Below, in pieces: positions 1 to 6,348 of a stretch of 7,281 nt of DNA. The notes beneath the pieces were generated by a model. The model saw only the letters and a list, made by a program, of their open reading frames with translations. It did no database searches and was not told the DNA's origin. The first letter of the stretch is position 1, and each line of letters begins with the position of its first letter. The DNA is from Nitrospirota bacterium (GTDB lineage Bacteria > Nitrospirota > CAKKRA01 > 9FT-COMBO-42-15), in contig JAHFEP010000100.1 of the NCBI GenBank assembly GCA_023248415.1, positions 1 through 7,281 of the forward strand, in the 5' to 3' direction. The translations under genes and the position numbers were made by a program.

Positions 1-627
1 CTTATTAAATACTCGCCTGATGCAGTTATTATTGTAGTAACTAATCCAGTTGATATGATGACATATCTTTGTGCAGAGGTAAGCAGATTGCCTAAAAACA
101 GGGTCTTTGGAATGGGCGGTGTTCTGGATTCTGCAAGGTTCAGAACATTTATTGCAATGGAGCTTAATGTTTCAGTTAATAATGTTAACGCCTTTGTGCT
201 TGGAGGCCATGGTGATGCAATGGTGCCTGTGCCAAGGCTATCCTCTGTCTCTGGGATTCCTTTATTGGAATTATTAAGCACTGATAAGATAGATGCAATT
301 GTTAAGAGGACGAGAGAAGGCGGTGCAGAGATTGTCAGCCTGTTAAAAACAGGGAGCGCCTATTATGCGCCATCAGCAGCAGTTGTAGAGATGGCTGAGG
401 CAGTGCTATTGGATAAAAAAAAGGTGCTGCCGTGTTCAGCATATCTAAATGAAGAATATGGTATAGAGGGTTTGTATGTTGGCGTGCCTTCAAAGCTCGG
501 CAAAGGCGGCATTGAGAATATTATTGAGATGAAATTATCAGATGATGAAATGACTGCCTTTAATAAATCAGTTCAAATGGTCAGTGACGGGGTTGAGCAG
601 CTCCGCTCCTTGCTTGGGAAAATTTAA
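1..627 (+). CDS. mdh: Malate dehydrogenase, LDH-like type (5' end outside window)
   Basis: NAD-dependent malate dehydrogenase, which interconverts malate and oxaloacetate in the cytoplasm. The reading frame is open from base 1, so the first in-frame ATG codons (55 and 58) are internal and the gene starts upstream. The visible part is 208 residues; family members are usually 310-320 residues, so about 105-110 N-terminal residues, including the Rossmann GxGxxG region, are missing. Family marks are present in order: VVTNPVD (bases about 34-54) with its nucleotide/substrate-contacting Asn, the DSARFRTF segment with the substrate-binding Arg, and GGHGDAMVP, whose His (codon 208-210) is the catalytic proton acceptor. 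Malate rather than lactate specificity cannot be proved, because the loop that decides it is outside the window. The fumarase genes directly downstream favour malate. The TAA stop shares one base with the next ATG, so translation is probably coupled. Confidence 0.93.
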   Translation, partial: LIKYSPDAVIIVVTNPVDMMTYLCAEVSRLPKNRVFGMGGVLDSARFRTFIAMELNVSVNNVNAFVLGGHGDAMVPVPRLSSVSGIPLLELLSTDKIDAIVKRTREGGAEIVSLLKTGSAYYAPSAAVVEMAEAVLLDKKKVLPCSAYLNEEYGIEGLYVGVPSKLGKGGIENIIEMKLSDDEMTAFNKSVQMVSDGVEQLRSLLGKI

Positions 628-1469
628 TGAAAGAGATACACTTTAATGATATTGCAGACAAGGTTGCACAGATGTGCATTGATGCAGCGTGTAATCTTGA
701 TGATGACATCCTGTCTGCCCTTGACAGGGCAATTGAATTTGAAAAATCTCCACTCGGATTAGAGGTTTTAAAACAGCTAAAAGAGAATGCAGAGATTGCA
801 AGAAATGAGGCTCTGCCGGTCTGTCAGGATACAGGCATTGCACTCTTTTTTGTTGAGTATGGTGAGGATGTTGAGATAAAGGGAGGCCTTCTTAATGATG
901 CAATAAATGAGGGTGTAAGGCAGGGCTATAAAAAGGGCTATCTGAGAAAGTCCATTGTCAATGACCCAATAGCAAGAAGGAATACTCAGGATAATACACC
1001 TGCTATAATCCATACAGAATTGGTTGAAGGTGATAAGTTAAAGATAAACTTTAAGATAGTTGGCGCGGGCTGTGAGAATATGAGTAAAATAAAAATGCTA
1101 AAACCAACAGAAGGGATAGAAGAAATAAAGTCGTTTGTTATTGATGCTGTAAAAGAGGGCGGCATCAATGCCTGCCCGCCATTGATAGTGGGTATTGGTC
1201 TTGGCGGGAATTTTGAGATGTGTGCATTGTTAGCAAAGAAGGCATTATTAAGACCAATTGGCCAGCCGAGTAAAAGGATGGAGATTGCATCATTGGAAGA
1301 AGATATATTAAAAGGTATTAATAAACTCGGCATAGGGCCTGCTGGTTTTGGCGGAAGTGTTACAGCCCTTGCTGTTCATATTGAGACATATCCGTGTCAT
1401 ATTGCATCGCTTCCAGTTGCCGTGAACCTGAATTGCCATGCAAGCAGGAAGAAGGCGCTGATTTTATAG
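627..1469 (+). CDS. fumA: Class I fumarate hydratase, alpha subunit
   Basis: Catalytic, iron-sulfur-binding half of an oxygen-sensitive class I fumarase that hydrates fumarate to malate. The 280 residues cover the usual alpha-subunit length. Visible motifs are PVCQDTG (Cys66), the GAGCENMS segment (Cys149), ACPPLIVGIGLGG (Cys183 onward) and the C-terminal YPCHIASLPVAVN segment (Cys257). By comparison with E. coli FumA, Cys66 and Cys257 are likely cluster ligands; the third is probably Cys149, which is inference. The ATG overlaps the mdh stop by one base and the Shine-Dalgarno is weak (GGGAAAA just upstream), consistent with translational coupling. The beta gene follows 18 bp later in the same frame. 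The same fold also serves L-tartrate dehydratase (TtdA), but the mdh neighbour argues for fumarase. The symbol follows two-subunit fumarase usage and is not meant as an orthologue of E. coli single-chain FumA. Confidence 0.93.
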   Translation: MKEIHFNDIADKVAQMCIDAACNLDDDILSALDRAIEFEKSPLGLEVLKQLKENAEIARNEALPVCQDTGIALFFVEYGEDVEIKGGLLNDAINEGVRQGYKKGYLRKSIVNDPIARRNTQDNTPAIIHTELVEGDKLKINFKIVGAGCENMSKIKMLKPTEGIEEIKSFVIDAVKEGGINACPPLIVGIGLGGNFEMCALLAKKALLRPIGQPSKRMEIASLEEDILKGINKLGIGPAGFGGSVTALAVHIETYPCHIASLPVAVNLNCHASRKKALIL

Positions 1470-1487
1470 TGCTTTTTTGAAAAATAT

Positions 1488-2057
1488 ATGCCTAAATCAA
1501 TAAAAAAAGAAATCAGGATTATGACCCCTCTAACAGATGAGGTCATCAAAAGCCTTAAAACAGGCGATAAGGTCTTAATCAGCGGTGTTATTTATACTGC
1601 AAGGGATGTTGCACATAAGAGGCTTGTGAGTGCAATAAAGGATAAAGAGAAACTGCCTTTTAATCTTAAAGGCCAGATAATATACTATACAGGCCCGACA
1701 CCTGAGCCGCCGGGCAAGGTTATAGGCTCTGCAGGCCCTACAACAAGCTTTAGGATGGACGCATTCTCGCCTATTTTAATCAAAAAAGGCCTAAAGGGCA
1801 TGATTGGCAAGGGGCCAAGAGGCAAAGAGGTTATTGATGCTATAAAGAAATATAAGGCAGTCTATTTTGCTGCTGTTGGCGGCGCTGCTGCATTGCTTTC
1901 AAAGAGCATAAAGAAATCAGAAATAATTGCCTACGAAGACCTTGGCACAGAGGCAATAAGAAGGCTTGAGGTAGAGGACTTTCCTGTTATTGTTGTAAAT
2001 GATATATATGGTAATGACTTGTATATAGAGGATACGAAAAGATATAGCAAAGAGTAA
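1488..2057 (+). CDS. fumB: Class I fumarate hydratase, beta subunit
   Basis: Partner subunit of the heterodimeric class I fumarase, homologous to the C-terminal domain of single-chain FumA; it supplies substrate-binding residues. The 189-residue length is typical. Motifs seen are TPLTDE (13-18), YTARDVAHKR (36-45), YTGPTP (67-72), GSAGPTTSFRMD (80-91), the KGPRG loop (108-112), AAVGGAAALL (128-137) and YEDLGTEAI (149-157), all characteristic of the TtdB/FumB family. No clear Shine-Dalgarno precedes the ATG at 1488. A second in-frame ATG at 1521 would start just before TPLTDE and has only a close AGGA, so the start is uncertain between the two; the longer form is kept because relatives often have a short N-terminal extension. 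It is the last gene of the mdh-fumarase run; the next gene is convergent. The symbol denotes the beta subunit, not the E. coli FumB isozyme. Confidence 0.92.
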   Translation: MPKSIKKEIRIMTPLTDEVIKSLKTGDKVLISGVIYTARDVAHKRLVSAIKDKEKLPFNLKGQIIYYTGPTPEPPGKVIGSAGPTTSFRMDAFSPILIKKGLKGMIGKGPRGKEVIDAIKKYKAVYFAAVGGAAALLSKSIKKSEIIAYEDLGTEAIRRLEVEDFPVIVVNDIYGNDLYIEDTKRYSKE

Positions 2058-2060
2058 CCT

Positions 2061-2094
2061 TGATGTAGATAAGTTTACAATATCTCCGACATTA
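2061..2094. terminator. Possible weak hairpin between convergent genes
   Basis: The 41-bp gap between the convergent fumarase beta and DUF488 genes holds an imperfect inverted repeat. An inner 5-bp stem (AGATA 2067-2071 with TATCT 2081-2085) closes a 9-base loop, and a bulged outer stem pairs 2061-2066 with 2089-2094, including one G-T pair. It is AT-rich and has no strong T-tract on either side, so it is at best a weak terminator. It is listed only because this is the one place where both transcripts are expected to end. Confidence 0.22.
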
Positions 2095-2098
2095 TCAT

Positions 2099-2467
2099 TT
2101 AAAACAGGGTATTTTCATGTTTTAATTTTTTTTCAAGAAATTCCTTTAAAGCAAGCGCATTGTTGTGTTTATCATCTCGCGCAGCATAGATAAAGGTAAC
2201 ATCATTCTTCTTTATGTGCTGCTTCAATATTTTGACGGTCTCTTTTTTATTTTTTAGCTCTGTCCAGTAGCGCCTTTTAAACTCCTCCCATTTCTCTGGT
2301 TCGTGATTAAACCATTTTCTAAGCTCAGGGCTTGGCGCTGCTTCCTTTAACCACAGGTTTATGCCTGTCTGCGCCTTTGTAAGCCCTCTTGGCCAGAGCC
2401 TTTCAACAAGTATCCTGAGACCGTCCTCTTTTGACGGCCTTTCGTAGACCCGTTTTAGTTTAATCAT
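2099..2467 (-). CDS. DUF488 family protein, YeaO-like
   Basis: Small cytoplasmic protein of 122 residues belonging to the DUF488 family, which includes E. coli YeaO (about 115 residues). Its biochemical function is not established. The sequence shows the full family pattern: KRVYERPS near the N-terminus (5-12), ILVERLWPRGLTK (19-31), KEAAPSPELRKWFNH (41-55), W60 and the F-x-x-RY element (63-67), and a C-terminal TFIYAARDDKHNNALALKEF segment (91-110) that matches the LLYAAKDEEHN-type ending of the family. There is no signal peptide or membrane segment. It is transcribed opposite to both neighbours, so it is probably a single-gene unit. The ATG is preceded by only a GGG as possible ribosome site, and an overlapping out-of-frame ATG lies 10 bases upstream. 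I see no good promoter for it in the 61-bp divergent gap. Confidence 0.88.
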   Translation of the reverse strand: MIKLKRVYERPSKEDGLRILVERLWPRGLTKAQTGINLWLKEAAPSPELRKWFNHEPEKWEEFKRRYWTELKNKKETVKILKQHIKKNDVTFIYAARDDKHNNALALKEFLEKKLKHENTLF

Positions 2468-2491
2468 TGGAACCCATTTTAAACTGTGCTA

Positions 2492-2520
2492 TTGACAAAA
2501 ATAATTTCAGACACTAATAT
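2492..2520 (+). promoter_or_regulatory. Sigma-70-type promoter for the TMTC-like gene
   Basis: TTGACA at 2492-2497 (perfect -35) and TAATAT at 2515-2520 (5 of 6 to TATAAT) are separated by exactly 17 bp. The predicted transcription start is near A2527, only about two bases before the ATG at 2529. This fits the absence of a Shine-Dalgarno and predicts a leaderless or nearly leaderless mRNA. The elements are read directly from the sequence; their activity is inferred. Confidence 0.68.
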
Positions 2521-2528
2521 ACCATAAA

Positions 2529-4775
2529 ATGAAGAATAATACTAAGAACATCTTTGTAATAATAACAATAATTATCTTAACAGCCCTTTCCTATATAAAC
2601 ACACTTAATAATTCCTTTGTATATGATGACAATACCTATGTTGTAGAAAACCGCCAGATTAGGAGCATCTTAAATATACCAAAGGCATTTATCAGCTCCT
2701 ATCCGCCTGATTCAAAGGAGCAGGGGCTCTACAGGCCATTGGTTACTGTTTCATATATAATTGACTATGCTATTTGGGGCCTGAATCCAAAGGGCTTTCA
2801 TCTTACCAATCTTATCCTGCATATCATTGTATCCATTATTGTCTATTTCCTTGCTCTTCAGCTCATTAAGACCCCCTGGCCGTCTGCTATAGTTGGAATT
2901 GTCTTTGCACTCCACCCTGTTCATACAGAGGCAGTAACATGGGTTGTTGGCAGGGCAGAGGTGATGGGAGGGCTGTTCTATTTTCTTTCTTTTTTGCTTT
3001 ATATCAAGGCAGAAGAATCGGCGTCGTTTAAAAACAGGCTTTTTATTTTCTCAAACATCTCTTATTTCTTTGCACTGCTCTCCAAAGAGATTGCTATAAC
3101 ACTTCCACTACTATTGTTTGCTTATGATTATTATTTTGGATTGAAAACCCCCTCACCCCAACCCTCTCCCCAAAGGGGAGAGGGGGTTAAGAGGAGCCTC
3201 AAACATTTTCTTCCCTTCATAATTATTACTCTTATATACATTGCTATTAGATACGCAGTGCTCAGCGCCTTTGGGCCTCAGAAGGACCTTTCTTTTACGC
3301 CTGATGCTGGATTGTATGAGAGGTTTTTTACAATAACTGTTGTGATTGGCTATTATATAAGGCTGCTATTTCTTCCTTTTAATCTTACTGTGGATTATGT
3401 ATTTCCGAAGATTGTATCCCTGAATCTGCCTGTTTTGATATACGGAGGGATATTTATATTCTCCTTAATCATAATGCTTATTTCATATAAAAGGTCAAGG
3501 CGCTTTTCATTTGCCATCCTCCTTTTCTTTATTACGCTTTTGCCTGTTACAAATATCATACCAATAGGCGAGCTTATTGCTGAAAGGTTTTTGTATATAC
3601 CTCTGATTAGTTTTTCCCTCCTGATTGGCGCAGGCACAGACTATTTTTTTAACAGATTCCAGTTAAGATTAGCAAGGGGAGCAGGCGCATTATTTCTGGC
3701 CGTCTTACTTGCCTTCTATTCCCTTTTAACAATAAGCAGGAATTACGACTGGAAGGATGCATTTACACTATGGAAGGCTACAATATACACAATGCCTGCA
3801 AGCTCTGTTGCACATAATAATCTTGGAGTAGAATACAGTAAAAGGGAGCAGTATGTGGATGCAATTGTTGAGTATAAAAAGGCAATAGAATTATCTCCAG
3901 CATATTCTCATGCGCTTACAAATCTTGGCGATGCCTATTTAAAGACAGGTTTAACAGATGAGGCCATAGATTTTTATAAAAAGGCTATTAAAGCAGAGCC
4001 TGATTTTGCAACTGCGTATAATAATCTTGGATATGCATACTTTGAAAAGGGTCTTTATAAAGAGGCATTAATAGAATACAGAAAGGCAGTAGAATTAAAT
4101 TCAAAAGACCCTCTGTTTTACAATAACATGGGGAATCTTTACGCATCAATGAAGAGATTTGATGATGCTGTAAATGAATATAAAAAGGCGCTCGCTATTG
4201 AATCTAAAGACGCAAATGCCTATAACAACCTTGGGCTTGTTTATGCGCAGCAGGGGATGTTTGATGAGGCAGAGGCAGAGGTTAGAAAGGCATTGGCTAT
4301 TGACCCTGAAAATGTTCTTGCAAAGAAGAATCTTGAGGATATATTGAACAGAGGTAAGATTATTGTTGAGGCAGCGCCTTTTCCTGATAAGAAGGGTGGT
4401 AAATCTGCTCAAATTGCAGCTTATAACGAATTAGGCAATAAGTATAAGCAAAAAGGTTTGTATGATGATGCCATCTCCTCTTATAAAAAGGCATTAGAAG
4501 TAGACCCAAAGGATGCAGGTAGCCATTATAATCTTGGCTTTGCCTATGTTAAAAAAGGTTTATACAACGAGGCAGTCCTTGAAACAGGGAGCGCACTCAA
4601 ATTAGATCCGAAATTGGCTGATGCACATAGAAACTTAGGCTTAATATACTATTTATATATAAAAGACAATAAAAAGGCCTCTTATCACTTCAAAAAACTC
4701 CTTGAGCTTGCCCCAAACCAGCCAGATACAGAGAATATCAAGAAGATTATTAGAGAGATTGAAGGCAATAAATAG
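2529..4775 (+). CDS. TMTC-like polytopic membrane protein with C-terminal TPR repeats (putative GT-C glycosyltransferase)
   Basis: A 748-residue membrane protein that resembles TMTC/PMT-like GT-C glycosyltransferases, which move a sugar from a lipid-linked donor to protein; donor and acceptor here are unknown. Residues 8-28 form the first membrane helix. It is followed by the extracytoplasmic VYDDNTYV loop (31-38) with the acidic pair D33-D34 expected at a GT-C active site. Further family marks are YRPLV (68-72), HLTNLILH (91-98), FALHPVHTEAVTWVVGRAE (126-144), SKEIA (185-189), ERFLYIP (352-358) and NYDWKDAFTLW (405-415). About 10-12 helices reach to about residue 402. Then come about eight 34-residue TPR units (424-457, 458-491, 492-525, 526-559, 560-593, then after a spacer 627-660, 661-694 and a 35-residue one at 695-729). 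Residues 207-220 are encoded by a dispersed DNA repeat. The ATG is chosen because the first helix begins at once; no Shine-Dalgarno is seen. The gene appears monocistronic. Confidence 0.85.
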   Translation: MKNNTKNIFVIITIIILTALSYINTLNNSFVYDDNTYVVENRQIRSILNIPKAFISSYPPDSKEQGLYRPLVTVSYIIDYAIWGLNPKGFHLTNLILHIIVSIIVYFLALQLIKTPWPSAIVGIVFALHPVHTEAVTWVVGRAEVMGGLFYFLSFLLYIKAEESASFKNRLFIFSNISYFFALLSKEIAITLPLLLFAYDYYFGLKTPSPQPSPQRGEGVKRSLKHFLPFIIITLIYIAIRYAVLSAFGPQKDLSFTPDAGLYERFFTITVVIGYYIRLLFLPFNLTVDYVFPKIVSLNLPVLIYGGIFIFSLIIMLISYKRSRRFSFAILLFFITLLPVTNIIPIGELIAERFLYIPLISFSLLIGAGTDYFFNRFQLRLARGAGALFLAVLLAFYSLLTISRNYDWKDAFTLWKATIYTMPASSVAHNNLGVEYSKREQYVDAIVEYKKAIELSPAYSHALTNLGDAYLKTGLTDEAIDFYKKAIKAEPDFATAYNNLGYAYFEKGLYKEALIEYRKAVELNSKDPLFYNNMGNLYASMKRFDDAVNEYKKALAIESKDANAYNNLGLVYAQQGMFDEAEAEVRKALAIDPENVLAKKNLEDILNRGKIIVEAAPFPDKKGGKSAQIAAYNELGNKYKQKGLYDDAISSYKKALEVDPKDAGSHYNLGFAYVKKGLYNEAVLETGSALKLDPKLADAHRNLGLIYYLYIKDNKKASYHFKKLLELAPNQPDTENIKKIIREIEGNK
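3148..3186 (+). repeat. Dispersed GC-rich palindromic repeat ('PSPQPSPQRGEG' type) inside a gene
   Basis: A 39-bp C-rich then G-rich block that stands out from the AT-rich surroundings. It contains a perfect 10-bp stem (3162-3171 with 3175-3184) around an AAA loop, preceded by a CCCTCACCCCAA segment. This is the well-known interspersed bacterial repeat that translates as SPQPSPxxGEG when read in this frame, and in many genomes it occurs in dozens of intergenic copies. Here it is in frame and encodes TPSPQPSPQRGEGV (residues 207-220) in a loop between two membrane helices of the TMTC-like protein. It is the only copy in the window. It is not a terminator, since no T-tract follows. Confidence 0.82.
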
Positions 4776-4789
4776 CTACTTTCCCTTCC

Positions 4790-4817
4790 TTGACAAATGC
4801 CAATATTTTGATAAACT
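4790..4817 (+). promoter_or_regulatory. Candidate sigma-70 promoter for the cheR-cheW genes
   Basis: In the 89-bp gap after the TMTC-like gene there is a perfect TTGACA at 4790-4795. A TAAACT (4 of 6 to TATAAT) follows at 4812-4817 after a 16-bp spacer. A start near 4824 would give a leader of about 40 bases that includes the Shine-Dalgarno at 4855-4861. The -10 is poor, so the assignment is moderate. No sigma-28-type flagellar promoter was seen here. Confidence 0.42.
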
Positions 4818-4854
4818 TAACTCATTGAGATTTAAAGGAATATTTTTATAGCAT

Positions 4855-4861
4855 GGGGTGA
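4855..4861 (+). promoter_or_regulatory. Ribosome binding site that selects the TTG start of cheR
   Basis: GGGGTGA lies three bases before the TTG at 4865 and matches the GGAGGTGAT anti-SD complement at most positions, with suitable register. An ATG at 4853 is in the same frame but is followed after one codon by TGA (4859-4861), so it cannot start the gene. The site therefore supports TTG as the start. Confidence 0.6.
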
Positions 4862-4864
4862 TTT

Positions 4865-6346
4865 TTGGGTATTTCTGAAAAATATCTTGAATCAATCAAG
4901 GCAATAGTTTCAAAACGAAGCGGACTGAATCTTGAGGGGAAAAAAGGTCAAAGTTTCCAGACTGCGGTCTCAACAGCATTTTCCGCATCAGGCTGTAATA
5001 CAATTGAGGATTATATATACCTGTTATCCACTCCTTCGTATCAATCAAGGATTGAGCTGGATAAGCTTATATCTCTCCTTACTATAAAGGAGACCTATTT
5101 TTTCAGAGACAGGCATCAGTTTGATGTTTTAAGGAATTTCATACTGCCAGAGATTATTAATAAAAAGAGGACAGGAGATAAAAAAATAAAAATCTGGAGC
5201 GCCGGCTGTGCAACAGGAGAGGAGGCGTATTCTATAGCAATTACACTTTTTGAGCTTATACCTGCAATTGATTCATGGGATATCTCGCTCATTGCAACAG
5301 ATATTGACAATGATGCATTATTAACAGCTCAAGCAGGTGAATTTAAAAAATGGTCATTCAGGGGTGTTTCTGAGGATATGATAGAAAAATATTTTACTAT
5401 TGAAGACGATACCTACAGGATAAATGACAGCTTTAAAAAGATTATTACCTTTTCAGCCTTGAACCTAAAAGAGGATAAATTCCCCTCTATACTTAATAAC
5501 ACCAATAACATGGATATCATAATATGCAGGAATGTTACTATATATTTCAGCAGAGACGCTACAAAAGAGGTAATCAACAAGTTTTACAATTCTCTTAACG
5601 AAGGCGGCTACCTATTGGTAGGCCATTCAGAGCACTTTTCAGAGTATTATAAAAAATTTGTAGTAAAAGCATTTCCCCATACCATTGTGTATCAGAGGCT
5701 TGAAATACCGCTGCCTTCTCAGCAGCATGACCTTACAACATCTTATAAAGGGATATCATTCAGAAATATTCAAAAAGACCTGCTTGTAATAGAAAAGGAA
5801 TATTTAAAAGACTCATTGCAGGAGGTAAAAGCAAGGAAGGCAGAAGATTCAGAAGAAACTGTCATCTTTCATGAGGCAGTGCAGTTATTTAAAGAAAATA
5901 AATATGACGAGGCAGCAAAGAGGTTTGTTGAGATATTAGAGTTAAATCCAAAGAATGGAAGGGCATGTGTAATGCTTGCCCAGATATCTGCAAACAGGGG
6001 AGATGCGCAGACTGCTGTTAAATGGTGTGAAGAAGCAATAAAGATTGATAACCTGTGCCTTGATGCATATTACCTTTTGTCATTAATATTTCAGGATGAT
6101 GGAGATTTGGCAAAGGCAGCGTCTTTATTAAAAAAGGTTGTATACATTAATCCCTCTTATGCGCTCGGTTATTTTGAACTCGGCAATATACACAAAAAAC
6201 TGAATAAGAATACTGATGCTAAGAGGTATTTTGGAATTGCAAAGGAACTCCTGATAAAAGAACCTAAGAAGTCAGGAGAGCATTTAGCAGATTCAGACGC
6301 GTCTGAGCTTATAGAATTAATAGAAAAGGAGATGATTATAATATAA
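4865..6346 (+). CDS. cheR: CheR-type chemoreceptor methyltransferase with C-terminal TPR domain
   Basis: SAM-dependent protein-glutamate methyltransferase that methylates chemoreceptors (MCPs) to set adaptation. Of 493 residues, about 1-75 form the CheR N-terminal helical domain and about 76-280 the methyltransferase domain. Motifs are LTIKETYFFRD (72-82), SAM-binding WSAGCATGEEAYSIA (111-125), ATDID (144-148) with the acidic ribose-binding region, KKWSFRG (161-167), CRNVTIYF (221-228; usually CRNV[LM]IYF) and GGYLLVGHSE (247-256). After a charged linker, about three TPR units span roughly 333-463. CheR-TPR fusions occur in FrzF and WspC, where the TPR part acts in partner recognition; that role is inferred here. 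The start is TTG at 4865, supported by a good Shine-Dalgarno and by the helix that begins at once. The CheW-domain gene begins 2 bp after its stop, so the two are co-transcribed. Confidence 0.93.
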   Translation: MGISEKYLESIKAIVSKRSGLNLEGKKGQSFQTAVSTAFSASGCNTIEDYIYLLSTPSYQSRIELDKLISLLTIKETYFFRDRHQFDVLRNFILPEIINKKRTGDKKIKIWSAGCATGEEAYSIAITLFELIPAIDSWDISLIATDIDNDALLTAQAGEFKKWSFRGVSEDMIEKYFTIEDDTYRINDSFKKIITFSALNLKEDKFPSILNNTNNMDIIICRNVTIYFSRDATKEVINKFYNSLNEGGYLLVGHSEHFSEYYKKFVVKAFPHTIVYQRLEIPLPSQQHDLTTSYKGISFRNIQKDLLVIEKEYLKDSLQEVKARKAEDSEETVIFHEAVQLFKENKYDEAAKRFVEILELNPKNGRACVMLAQISANRGDAQTAVKWCEEAIKIDNLCLDAYYLLSLIFQDDGDLAKAASLLKKVVYINPSYALGYFELGNIHKKLNKNTDAKRYFGIAKELLIKEPKKSGEHLADSDASELIELIEKEMIII

Positions 6347-6348
6347 AA

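Noticed and set aside
643..1333. Open frames on the - strand across the fumarase alpha gene
   Set aside because: They lie wholly opposite a well-supported conserved gene and show no recognisable domain or start signal.
3162..3184. GC-rich hairpin as an internal transcription terminator
   Set aside because: There is no T-run after the stem and the reading frame continues through it with conserved family motifs downstream.
3395..4412. Open frames on the - strand across the TMTC-like gene
   Set aside because: Antisense shadows of membrane and TPR coding sequence; no family features.
3798..4715. Possible DNA tandem repeat in the TPR coding region
   Set aside because: The periodicity of about 102 bp reflects the 34-residue TPR protein motif; the DNA copies are diverged and are not a recent tandem duplication.
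4853..4861. TGA read as a sense codon (alternative genetic code)
   Set aside because: None of the six visible stops is TGA, which first suggested recoding. But no gene has an internal in-frame TGA and the Trp codons I read are TGG, so the standard code fits.
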